Shown here one piece after another: positions 7,032 to 14,296 of a DNA stretch of 64,000 nt (its first letter is position 1; each line of letters opens with the position of its first letter). Source of the DNA: G965276765 sp965276765 (lineage in GTDB: Bacteria > Actinomycetota > Acidimicrobiia > Acidimicrobiales > Palsa-688); the NCBI GenBank assembly GCA_965276765.1, contig OZ255627.1, forward strand, positions 3,720,001 to 3,784,000, in the 5' to 3' direction. The notes beneath the pieces are model-generated. The model was given only the letters and a program-made list of their open reading frames with translations, was not told the DNA's origin and searched no databases. Made by a program: the position numbers and the translations under genes.

Positions 7032-7997
7032 ATGACGAGGTGGTGGACCGGCCGACAGGGGATGCGCGGGGGCAAGCTATGGACAGCAGCGGCGATCGGT
7101 GCCGCCGGCGCCGCGCTCGCTTCGGGATGTGGCCCGGCGTCGGCTGCGGGTACGGCGACCAGGGCGGGCACGGTCGCCGCGGTCGGCGCCGAGAACGAAT
7201 ACGCCGACGTGATCGCCCAGATCGGCGGGAGGTACGTGACCGTCAACGCCATCATGAGCCAACCCAACACCGATCCGCACACCTTCGAGGCGAGCACCGG
7301 CGTGGCCAGGCAGGTCGGCTCGGCGCAGCTCGTCGTGCAAAACGGACTCGGCTACGACTCGTTCATGAACAAGATCGAGGCGGCCTCACCCAGCACCAAA
7401 CGCCGGGTCGTCGACGTGCAGAAGCTCCTCCGCCTGCCCGACAGCACCCCCAACCCGCACCTGTGGTACCGCCCCACCACCATGCCGGCCGTGGCGGCGG
7501 CGGTGGTCCATGACCTCGGCGCCTTGCAGCCAGACCACGCCGCCTACTTCGCGGCCAGACTCGGGACCTTCGATGCCTCGCTGAAGCCGTGGTATCGAGC
7601 CCTCGCCCGCTTCAAGCGGGCCTATGCGGGCACGCCGGTCGCCACGACCGAGCCGGTCGGCGACTACATGCTCCAGGCGGCCGGAACCCGCGACCTGACC
7701 CCGTTCGGTCTGCAGGCCTCCATCATGAACGGCAACGATCCCGCGCCGCAGAACGTGGCCATCCAAGACGGGCTGTTCTCCGCCCACCGGGTCAAGGCGC
7801 TCGTCTACAACCAGCAGGTGACCGACCCGCTCACCCAGAGCTTCCTGCAGGCGGCCAAGCGCAATCACATCCCTGTCGTCGGCGTCTACGAGACCATGCC
7901 GGTGCCTGGCTACCATTATCAGTCGTGGATGGTGGCGGAGGTGGCGGCCCTGCAGAGGGCCGTGGCCCACGGCGCGTCGACGGTGAAGCTGCCGTGA
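7032..7997 (+). CDS. metal (Zn or Mn) ABC transporter substrate-binding lipoprotein
   Basis: A 321-residue cluster A-I metal-binding protein. The signal peptide ends in the lipobox LASGC (Cys33), so it should be lipid-anchored outside the membrane. Probable metal ligands are His83 (NTDPHTFE), His143 (NPHLW), Glu207 (VATTEPVGDY) and Glu287 (GVYETMP). Zn-specific ZnuA proteins usually have His at the third position and Mn-specific ones Glu, so the metal is not settled by the protein itself. It lacks the His-rich loop of many ZnuA proteins. The ATG at 7032 is 8 bases after the -10 box (leaderless); Met11 at 7062 is an alternative. First gene of a four-gene operon. Confidence 0.88.
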   Translation: MTRWWTGRQGMRGGKLWTAAAIGAAGAALASGCGPASAAGTATRAGTVAAVGAENEYADVIAQIGGRYVTVNAIMSQPNTDPHTFEASTGVARQVGSAQLVVQNGLGYDSFMNKIEAASPSTKRRVVDVQKLLRLPDSTPNPHLWYRPTTMPAVAAAVVHDLGALQPDHAAYFAARLGTFDASLKPWYRALARFKRAYAGTPVATTEPVGDYMLQAAGTRDLTPFGLQASIMNGNDPAPQNVAIQDGLFSAHRVKALVYNQQVTDPLTQSFLQAAKRNHIPVVGVYETMPVPGYHYQSWMVAEVAALQRAVAHGASTVKLP

Positions 7998-8929
7998 GAC
8001 CCATCAGCCCGCCCACCGGACCCGACATCTTGCGGGTGGAGGGCGTCGGGGTCTGGCTCGCCGGCCGCGAGATCCTCCATGACGTCACCTTCTCGCTGCG
8101 CCCCGGCGAGCTGAGCGGCCTCATCGGTTCGAACGGTGCCGGCAAGACCACCCTGCTGCGCGTTGTCCTCGGCCTCCAGCGGCCCACGACGGGACGCGTG
8201 CTCGTCGCCGGTCGCCCCCGGGCGCGGCGTAATCCGCTCATCGGCTACGTCCCGCAAAAGGTGGTCCTCGAGCCCGACGTTCCCCTCCGCGGGCGAGACC
8301 TGGTCGGGCTCGGCCTCGACGGCCATCGGTGGGGGTTCTCGCTTCCCTCCCGCCAGCGCCGGGCGGCTATCGATGGGGCCCTCACCGCCGTCGACGCCAC
8401 CGCGTTTGCCGACGCCAGGGTCGGCGAGCTCTCCGGGGGCGAGCAGCAGCGGATCCTCATCGCCCACGCCCTCATCGCCAGGCCGAGGCTGCTGCTTCTC
8501 GACGAGCCCCTCGCCAACCTCGACATTCGCAGCGAACAAGAGATCGTCGGGTTGCTCTCGCGCTTAGCTCGCGAGCAGGGGATCGCGGTGATGATCTCCG
8601 CGCACGACATGAACCCATTGGTCTCGGTCATGGACCGCGTCGTCTACGTGGCGCGTGGCCGGGTGGCCGACGGGCGCACCGACGAGGTCGTCGACGCCGC
8701 CGTGTTGAGCCGGCTGTACGGCCACCCCGTCGACGTGGTCCGCGTCCACGACCGGATCCTCGTCGTCGCAGGACCGGGAGTCGGCCGGGATCTCATGTTC
8801 GACGACGGCCACCATCCCGACGACGCGCCCGCCTCGATCGACGGGACGGCTTCGCACGCCAGGAGCGGCGATGCGCTCGGGGTCGGCTCGGAGCCCGGGT
8901 CGGGCGCCGGCCGCGGCCACCCAGGGTGA
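7994..8929 (+). CDS. metal ABC transporter ATP-binding protein
   Basis: A 311-residue ATPase from the GTG at 7994, whose GTGA overlaps the stop of the binding-protein gene. Walker A GSNGAGKTT is at residues 45-53, the signature LSGGEQQR at 146-153 and Walker B LLLLDEP around 166-172, with the H-loop in ISAHD. A C-terminal tail of about 60 residues is Asp/His/Gly-rich (FDDGHHPDD) and absent from minimal family members; it could bind metal. Energises uptake with the two permeases that follow. Confidence 0.9.
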   Translation: MRPISPPTGPDILRVEGVGVWLAGREILHDVTFSLRPGELSGLIGSNGAGKTTLLRVVLGLQRPTTGRVLVAGRPRARRNPLIGYVPQKVVLEPDVPLRGRDLVGLGLDGHRWGFSLPSRQRRAAIDGALTAVDATAFADARVGELSGGEQQRILIAHALIARPRLLLLDEPLANLDIRSEQEIVGLLSRLAREQGIAVMISAHDMNPLVSVMDRVVYVARGRVADGRTDEVVDAAVLSRLYGHPVDVVRVHDRILVVAGPGVGRDLMFDDGHHPDDAPASIDGTASHARSGDALGVGSEPGSGAGRGHPG

Positions 8930-9801
8930 GCGTCGTCTTCGCTGCCGGATTCTTCACCAATGCCGCCGTCCACGTCGCCCTGATCATCGGCGCCGTCGTC
9001 GCCGTCGTCTCGGGTGCCGTCGGGGTGTTCACGGTTATGCGAGGCCAGTCCTTTGCCGGCCACGCCATCGCCGACGTGGGTGCGACGGGAGGTTCCGCTT
9101 CCTTCCTCGTCGGGATCGCCCCGCTGTGGGGGTTCGTCGGGATCGGGATCATCGCCGCCGGCGCCATGGAGATGATCGGCATTAGGCGGGCGAGGGGACG
9201 CGATCTGGCCACCGGGATCGTGCTCGGTGCCGGTCTCGGCCTCGCCGCCCTCTTCTTGTACTTCGATGCGACGTACGACAACACAACGGGCGCCGCAGTG
9301 ACCATCCTCTTCGGTTCGCTCTTCGCCGTGACCAGCTCCACTGTCTCTGTGGTCATCGCCTTCGGGGCCGCCGCCATTGCCGTGGTCGGAGTGTTGTACC
9401 GCCCGCTCGTGTTGAGCTCAGTGAGCGAGGATCTGGCCGCGACCCGGGGCGTCCCTGTCCGGCTGGTCGGGATCGGCTACCTGGCTGCGCTGGCCGTGGC
9501 CGTCTCGCTCTCGGCGCTCACCATCGGGGCCATCCTGAGCACAGCTCTCCTCGTCGGCCCTGCGGCCACTGCGCTGCGCCTGACCAAGACGCCGTGGGTT
9601 GCCGCCGTCACAGCCGGCGGCATCGGGATCGCGGCCACCTGGGTCGGTGTCCTGCTCGCCTACGACAGCTTCACCTGGCCACCGAGCGGCAAGGGCTGGC
9701 CGGTGAGCTTCTTCGTGGTCACCCTCGTCCTCGTCTTCTATCTCGTCGCCCAACTCATCGTTGGCCGGCGCAAGGACCGACCCGGGCGGGCCGCGCAATG
9801 A
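8926..9801 (+). CDS. metal ABC transporter permease (first of two)
   Basis: A 291-residue ABC-3 family membrane protein from the GTG at 8926, again overlapping its predecessor by GTGA. It is hydrophobic throughout with about eight predicted segments. Early it carries the family pattern MRGQSFAGHAIADVGATGGSA, and late SALTIGAILSTALLVGPAA. The C-terminus ends in a basic cytoplasmic tail (GRRKDRPGR). It is followed by a second, different ABC-3 permease, as in Tro/Mnt-type systems with two permease genes, so a heterodimer is likely. Confidence 0.88.
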   Translation: MSVVFAAGFFTNAAVHVALIIGAVVAVVSGAVGVFTVMRGQSFAGHAIADVGATGGSASFLVGIAPLWGFVGIGIIAAGAMEMIGIRRARGRDLATGIVLGAGLGLAALFLYFDATYDNTTGAAVTILFGSLFAVTSSTVSVVIAFGAAAIAVVGVLYRPLVLSSVSEDLAATRGVPVRLVGIGYLAALAVAVSLSALTIGAILSTALLVGPAATALRLTKTPWVAAVTAGGIGIAATWVGVLLAYDSFTWPPSGKGWPVSFFVVTLVLVFYLVAQLIVGRRKDRPGRAAQ

Positions 9802-9814
9802 CAGGGGAGCGCTC

Positions 9815-10642
9815 GTGTTCTCCGGTCTGATGGTCAACGCCTGGGTGTCGGCGACGATCGTGGCAGTCGTCGCCGGCGTCGTCGGGTTCTTCGTCGTCCT
9901 GCGCGGATCGTCGTTCGTCGCCCACGCCATCCCGCAGGGGGCGTTTGCTGGCGCCGCCGGTGCGAGCCTCCTCGGCCTGAGCACCATCGGCGGTCTCGGG
10001 CTCTTCGCCGTGCTCGCCGCCCTCGGGATCGGCTGGCTCGGCCGTCGGGACCGCCACGATGTGGCCACCGCCCTTGCCCTCGTGGTGATGCTCGGCCTTG
10101 GATCGCTGTTCCTCAGCTGGAGTCAGGAGTACGAGCCGGAGATCTTCTCGTTGCTCTTCGGCGAGGTGCTCGGCGTCAGCTCCAGCGAGCTGGCGCCGAT
10201 CGCGGGCCTCGGGGCGGTCTGCGTCGTCGCCATGGCGGTGCTGTGGCGACCGTTGCTGCTGAGCTCCGTGCTTGCCGACGTAGGCGAGGGCCGCGGCGTC
10301 GGCCGCTACCGCCTGGAGTTGTGCTTCCTCGTCGTGGTGGCCCTGGCGACGAGCATGGCGGTGCCCGTCGTCGGCACGCTGCTCATCTTCAGCCTGCTGA
10401 TCGGGCCGCCGGCGGCGGCCAGGTCGTTTACCTCCCGGCCAGGACCGGCCATGCTCCTTGGCGTGGCCATCGCCCTGGCGACGGTCTGGGTGGCGATCGC
10501 CGCTTCCTACGAGTCCAACTGGCCCATCGGCTTCTACGTCGGGATCATCGGGGCCGGCTCCTACGCCGTCGGCCGCGGCTGGGCGGGATGGCGCCGGGTT
10601 GCCTCAGGTCGCCGCTCTCGGGTGGTCGTCGCCGCCGGCTAG
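9815..10642 (+). CDS. metal ABC transporter permease (second of two)
   Basis: A 275-residue ABC-3 permease from the GTG at 9815, which has GGGGAG just upstream. It carries the homologous signatures LRGSSFVAHAIPQGAFAGAAG and SMAVPVVGTLLIFSLLIGPPAAA, clearly divergent from the first permease, so the pair is not a recent duplication. Last gene of the operon. It ends 16 bases from the end of the convergent zur gene, placing transporter and regulators tail to tail. Confidence 0.86.
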   Translation: MFSGLMVNAWVSATIVAVVAGVVGFFVVLRGSSFVAHAIPQGAFAGAAGASLLGLSTIGGLGLFAVLAALGIGWLGRRDRHDVATALALVVMLGLGSLFLSWSQEYEPEIFSLLFGEVLGVSSSELAPIAGLGAVCVVAMAVLWRPLLLSSVLADVGEGRGVGRYRLELCFLVVVALATSMAVPVVGTLLIFSLLIGPPAAARSFTSRPGPAMLLGVAIALATVWVAIAASYESNWPIGFYVGIIGAGSYAVGRGWAGWRRVASGRRSRVVVAAG

Positions 10643-10658
10643 CAGTCCGTTTGCCTCG

Positions 10659-11093
10659 TCAACGGCAGGCTGCGCACAGGCCGAACACGTCGACTCTGTG
10701 GCTGTCGGGACGGAAGCCCACGGCGTCGGCCAGCCGGTCGAGCTGGATGCTCACGACGTCCTCGAAGGATGCGGGCGGGGTGACGTCGATGACCTTCCCG
10801 CAGTGCGTGCAGAGCAGATGATGGTGGTGTTCGGTCAGGTCTTCGACCAGCTCGAAGCGGGCGAAGTCGTCGTTGGCGGCGACCCGGGTGACGACGCCGG
10901 CGCCCTGCAGGTCGACCAGATGTCGGTAGGCGGAGCTTCGGGGCAGCGCCGGCAGTGACTCGGCGATATCACCGATGCTCACCGGGCCCCCGACATCCAC
11001 GAGGAGGTCGACGACGGCTCGGCGGCCCGGTGTGTAGCGCTGATCGACCCGGCGGAGCCTGGCCTCGACCGTGGCGTGGAGCTCGGGGGTCAT
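10659..11093 (-). CDS. zur: Fur-family metal regulator, probably Zur
   Basis: A 144-residue Fur-family repressor. The N-terminal winged helix (YTPGRRAVVDLLVD, then PRSSAYRHLVDLQGAGVV) is followed by the dimerisation domain with HHHH at 89-92 and two structural CXXC pairs, Cys95/Cys98 (LCTHCGKV) and Cys140/Cys143 at the C-terminus. The ATG at 11093 overlaps the smtB stop by ATGA. In mycobacteria the same smtB-furB(zur) order is an established Zn-controlled operon, which supports Zur over Fur or Mur. The dyad at 7016-7028 is a likely target. Confidence 0.85.
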   Translation of the reverse strand: MTPELHATVEARLRRVDQRYTPGRRAVVDLLVDVGGPVSIGDIAESLPALPRSSAYRHLVDLQGAGVVTRVAANDDFARFELVEDLTEHHHHLLCTHCGKVIDVTPPASFEDVVSIQLDRLADAVGFRPDSHRVDVFGLCAACR

Positions 11094-11446
11094 GCCGGTC
11101 TCCTCTCGCCGGCGACCGGGAGGGTCGCTCGGCCATCGCCGGCCCGCCATCCAAACGCCTCCTCGCCAGCGTGGCGGATGGCGTCGGACGCGATATGGGC
11201 GACGTGACGGTCGACGAGCGAGTAGGTCGCCTCCCTCCCGTTGCGTTCGGGACGTACCAGCCTGGCGTTCCTGAGCACCCTGAGGTGCTGCGAGACGAGC
11301 GGCTGGCTGAGACCGAGGCGCTCGACGAGCTCGTGGACCCGGCAAGGCCGCTCGTCGAGGGCCACGACGATGGCGAGGCGCGTCGGGGCCGAGAGGACCT
11401 TCAGCAGCTCGCCGGCGGCGATGATGTCGGAACCTTCCTGCGCCAT
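11090..11446 (-). CDS. smtB: ArsR/SmtB-family zinc-sensing repressor
   Basis: A 118-residue ArsR-family winged-helix protein (LSAPTRLAIVVAL, VHELVERLGLSQPLVSQHLRVL, then LVRPERNGREATYSL). Helix 5 carries Asp79-X-His81-X10-His92-X2-Glu95, which matches the alpha-5 zinc site of SmtB-type sensors exactly; the alpha-3 cysteine box is absent apart from Cys35. It should release DNA when zinc is bound. First gene of the two-gene operon with zur. An AT-rich partial dyad overlaps its start. Confidence 0.85.
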   Translation of the reverse strand: MAQEGSDIIAAGELLKVLSAPTRLAIVVALDERPCRVHELVERLGLSQPLVSQHLRVLRNARLVRPERNGREATYSLVDRHVAHIASDAIRHAGEEAFGWRAGDGRATLPVAGERRPA

Positions 11447-11458
11447 ATGTCCATATAA
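11445..11458 (-). promoter_or_regulatory. AT-rich candidate SmtB operator at the smtB start
   Basis: ATATGTCCATATAA stands out in GC-rich surroundings and covers the smtB start codon and the bases before it. The core ATATGT-N2-ATA recurs at 11947-11957 upstream of the SRPBCC gene. Confidence 0.4.
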
Positions 11459-11522
11459 CCATGCGACTATGTATTGGGCAACGGCGCGACCGTGAGGGTC
11501 AGCGCGTGTCGGTCAGCGCGGG

Positions 11523-11876
11523 TCAGTTCGCTCGGGCGGCAGGCGCTTCGACGAAGGCGCAGAACTCGTTGCCCTCCGGGTCGGCAAGCACGTGCCAGCG
11601 AATGTCGCCACCCTGGGGTCGCACGGTGCTCGAGCCGAGCCGTTTCAGGGTGGTTAGGTCGGCGACGTAGATGTCGAGGTGCACCCGGTGCTTGGCCGTC
11701 TTCTCCTCCGGCACCCGGTTGACCCAGACGGTGTGCCTCGGGGTCGGGCCGGCGATCCACCCGCCTCCATCTGCCTCTGGCTCCCAGCGACCACCGAGCG
11801 CGTCGGCCCAGAAGGGCCCGATGACGGCCGGGTCGTTGGTGTCGATGCAGAGGTCCTTGAATCGAGCGATCGCCAC
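11523..11876 (-). CDS. VOC-fold (glyoxalase-like) protein
   Basis: A 117-residue single-domain protein of the actinobacterial Glyoxalase_6 type. It opens with a strand and helix (FKDLCIDTNDPAVIGPFWADALGG) and ends with HVLADPEGNEFCAF, the usual family terminus. Such proteins may be metal-dependent lyases, dioxygenase-like or binding proteins; catalytic function cannot be assigned. GTG start at 11876 with TAGGGT ending 7 bases upstream. Divergent from the SRPBCC gene. Confidence 0.82.
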   Translation of the reverse strand: MAIARFKDLCIDTNDPAVIGPFWADALGGRWEPEADGGGWIAGPTPRHTVWVNRVPEEKTAKHRVHLDIYVADLTTLKRLGSSTVRPQGGDIRWHVLADPEGNEFCAFVEAPAARAN

Positions 11877-11882
11877 GCCGGG

Positions 11883-11888
11883 ACCCTA
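11883..11888 (-). promoter_or_regulatory. -10 box TAGGGT of a leaderless promoter for the VOC gene
   Basis: On the minus strand TAGGGT ends 7 bases before the GTG at 11876, with no ribosome binding site between. Confidence 0.45.
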
Positions 11889-11944
11889 ACGCTCGGCTCG
11901 CCCCACTACCGATGGGCCGTCCAACTGCCGTGTACGTACTGCTG

Positions 11945-11974
11945 CTATATGTTTATAGTCACAGTATAAATAGT
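11945..11974 (+). promoter_or_regulatory. AT-rich promoter/operator region of the SRPBCC gene
   Basis: CTATATGTTTATAG (11945-11958) is a CTATA/TATAG dyad, followed by a second AT-rich block, AGTATAAATAG. Both contrast strongly with the local GC content. The ATATGT-N2-ATA core matches the candidate operator at smtB. Confidence 0.4.
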
Positions 11975-12010
11975 GAAGTCGATACCAGCCGAGCACACGA
12001 GGAGTCTCGA

Positions 12011-12574
12011 GTGAGCGACATCCGCATCGTCTGTGAGTATCCGCATCCCCCGGCGAAGGTCTGGCGGGCCGTGACCGACCCGGCGTTGGTACCGCTTTGG
12101 ACGGCGTCGGGCAGGGGAGGGCGACCCGAGGGCTTCTCGCCCGTCGTGGGAACGCACTTCACGTTCGTGGCGAGACCGCTGCCCGGCTGGCGGGGAGTCG
12201 TCGACTGCGAGGTGCTCGAGGCACGCGAGCCCTCCGTGCTGCGCTACTCGTGGGTCGGTGACGAGAACGGCGACGCTACGGACGTGGCCTACCGGATCGA
12301 GCCGCACCCCGGTGGCACCCGCTTTACCTACGAGCACACGGGGTTCGCTGGCATCGGAGGCTTCTTCATGGCGAGGCTGGTGCTCGGTCCCGTGCGCAAC
12401 AAGATGCTCACCGTTGGCCTGCCGGCGGTGCTCAACGATCTCGACGACGAAGGCAACCTTCGCAGTTCTCACGCCGCCCCTGGCGTGGGGCCGGATCGAC
12501 CTGCGATATTGGCGTTGATCACGACACGACGACGAACTCGGGGGGGTACCGATGGCATTGCAGATGGATCCTGA
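12011..12574 (+). CDS. SRPBCC (AHSA1/START-like) domain protein
   Basis: A 187-residue protein from the GTG at 12011, which has GGAG seven bases upstream. It shows the SRPBCC ligand-cavity fold: VCEYPHPPAKVWRAVTDP at the start, then an LRYSWV strand and a final helix around VLGPVRNKMLTVGLPAVLNDL. Such proteins bind hydrophobic ligands and are often under ArsR-family control. The last 40 residues (GPDRPAILALITTRRRTRG) lack family character and overlap the esterase start by 23 bases, so the original stop may have been lost. Confidence 0.78.
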   Translation: MSDIRIVCEYPHPPAKVWRAVTDPALVPLWTASGRGGRPEGFSPVVGTHFTFVARPLPGWRGVVDCEVLEAREPSVLRYSWVGDENGDATDVAYRIEPHPGGTRFTYEHTGFAGIGGFFMARLVLGPVRNKMLTVGLPAVLNDLDDEGNLRSSHAAPGVGPDRPAILALITTRRRTRGGTDGIADGS

Positions 12575-13502
12575 GGTGGCGAAGGCGATGGCTCCGCTGG
12601 CCGAGGCCGCCGCGGGGAGCGCCCGTCCGCCGGTGGGGGACTGGAAGACCCGTCGCGCCATGGTCGACGCGGAGATCTCGGAGTTCACGGGGGCCTGGAC
12701 GCCGCCCCCCGATGTCGAGGTCACGGCGGTGCAGGCGACCGCCGTCGATGGCACGGCTATCCCGATGCGGTTGTACCGGAAGGCCGGTTCCGCTCCGGGA
12801 TCGCTCGGGGTGTACATCCACGGGGGCGGCATGTTCCTCTGCAGCATCGACACCCACGACCCGATCTGTCGACGCTACGCCGCCGAGTCGGGCGTCCCGA
12901 TCCTCTCGGTCGACTTCCGGTTCGCACCGGAGCACCCGTATCCGACATCGGTCGAGGACTGCTACGCCGCGCTCCGCTGGGCCGCCGAGCATGCGGCGGA
13001 GCTCGGCGTCGACCCGGCGCGGCTCGCCATCATGGGCGACAGCGCCGGGGGCGGCATGGCCGCGGCCGTCGCTTTGATGGCCAGAGACCGGGGAGGCCCG
13101 TCCCTGAAGTCGCAGATCCTCGTGTACCCCATGCTCGACGACCGCACGACGGTACCCGACCCGGAGATCGAGCCCATGGCGCTGTGGTCAACCGACGACA
13201 ACATCACCGGCTGGGGTTGCCTCCTCGGTGATGCCGCCGGCGGCGACGACGTTCCCAGCTACGCCGCGCCCGCACGCGAGCAGGACCTGGCCGGTCTGCC
13301 GCCGGCGTACATCGAGGTAGGCCAGCTCGACATCTTCAGGGCCGAGGACCTCTCTTACGCCGAGCGCCTCGGCAAGGCCGGCGTCGGCGTCGAGCTGCAC
13401 GTGCACCCCGGCGTGCCGCACGCGTTCGAGGTGTTCGCACCAGACTCGGCCGTCGCAGGGCGGGCGTTCGCCGACCGGGTTCGTACCCTGAAGAGCTTGT
13501 AA
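12552..13502 (+). CDS. alpha/beta-hydrolase esterase of the hormone-sensitive lipase family
   Basis: A 316-residue family IV esterase. The oxyanion motif HGGG is at residues 90-93, the nucleophile Ser164 in GDSAGG, and the rest of the triad is probably Asp260 (VGQLDIF) and His290 (GVPHAFE). It should hydrolyse short-chain acyl esters in the cytoplasm; no signal peptide is present. A G-rich ribosome binding site precedes the ATG, and the overlap with the SRPBCC gene suggests cotranscription. The N-terminal cap region is normal in length. Confidence 0.92.
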   Translation: MALQMDPEVAKAMAPLAEAAAGSARPPVGDWKTRRAMVDAEISEFTGAWTPPPDVEVTAVQATAVDGTAIPMRLYRKAGSAPGSLGVYIHGGGMFLCSIDTHDPICRRYAAESGVPILSVDFRFAPEHPYPTSVEDCYAALRWAAEHAAELGVDPARLAIMGDSAGGGMAAAVALMARDRGGPSLKSQILVYPMLDDRTTVPDPEIEPMALWSTDDNITGWGCLLGDAAGGDDVPSYAAPAREQDLAGLPPAYIEVGQLDIFRAEDLSYAERLGKAGVGVELHVHPGVPHAFEVFAPDSAVAGRAFADRVRTLKSL

Positions 13503-13553
13503 CCGAGGCGTCCCGGCCGCGTGACGACGAGGGAAACCTGGCAACCTGGGAGC

Positions 13554-14276
13554 GTGATCGACCCCAGCATCGAACCCGACACGCCCCTGTCCCGCACCGC
13601 CGCATCGGATGCCGTGGCGTCCATCGGCTGGCGATACCTGCTCGGCACGCTGAACGTGTCGGTGCCGGTACGCTCGCTCGCGCAGGGCAGCGAGGTGGCG
13701 AGCGCCGCCGTGGCGGCGAGTGGTGAGGACGCCGACGGCCACCTGCACGTGGACGTGCGCCCCAACCGGGTCGAGTTGTCGGTGCAGACCAGGGAGCGGG
13801 GAGCCGTGACGGTCCGCGACACAGAGCTGGCGCGCCGGATCGCCACGGCGGTGGACGGGCTCGGGTTGCGCCCGGCGGAGGCGACGAGCGGCGAGTCACG
13901 GAGACCGGTGCAGATGCTGGAGCTGGCCGTCGACACCCTGGACATCGGAGCCATCAGGCCGTTTTGGAAGGCGGTGATGGCCTACGTCGACGAGCCAGGA
14001 AATGACGGCCAGGAGAACGGCATCGTCGATCCGGCTGGGCAGCTCCCGACGATCTGGTTCCAACCGATGGACGCCCCGCGCCCGCAACGCAACCGGGTGC
14101 ACTTCGATGTCACGGTGGCCCACGACGAGGCCGACGCCCGGGTGCGAAGCGCCATCGAAGCGGGAGGCCGGCTGGTCGACGATTCCTCCGCCCGTTCGTT
14201 TTGGATCCTCGCCGACGTGGAGGGCAACGAGGTATGCGTCTGCACCTGGTCCGATCGGGACGAACGGGAGGGCTAG
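13554..14276 (+). CDS. pterin-dehydratase-like domain fused to a glyoxalase-like (VOC) domain
   Basis: From the GTG at 13554 the product has 240 residues; an earlier GTG at 13521 would add 11 but has no upstream signal. The N-terminal half resembles 4a-hydroxytetrahydrobiopterin dehydratase (GWRYLLGTL, then HLHVDVRPNRVELSVQT and a VRDTELARRIA helix). The catalytic His-His pair appears as Gly-His, so activity is doubtful. The C-terminal half is a VOC domain ending FWILADVEGNEVCVCTW. This fusion is found in other actinobacteria. CAACCT, one base off TAnnnT, ends 7 bases before 13554. Confidence 0.75.
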   Translation: MIDPSIEPDTPLSRTAASDAVASIGWRYLLGTLNVSVPVRSLAQGSEVASAAVAASGEDADGHLHVDVRPNRVELSVQTRERGAVTVRDTELARRIATAVDGLGLRPAEATSGESRRPVQMLELAVDTLDIGAIRPFWKAVMAYVDEPGNDGQENGIVDPAGQLPTIWFQPMDAPRPQRNRVHFDVTVAHDEADARVRSAIEAGGRLVDDSSARSFWILADVEGNEVCVCTWSDRDEREG

Positions 14277-14296
14277 CCGGGCTGTCCCCTAGGGTC

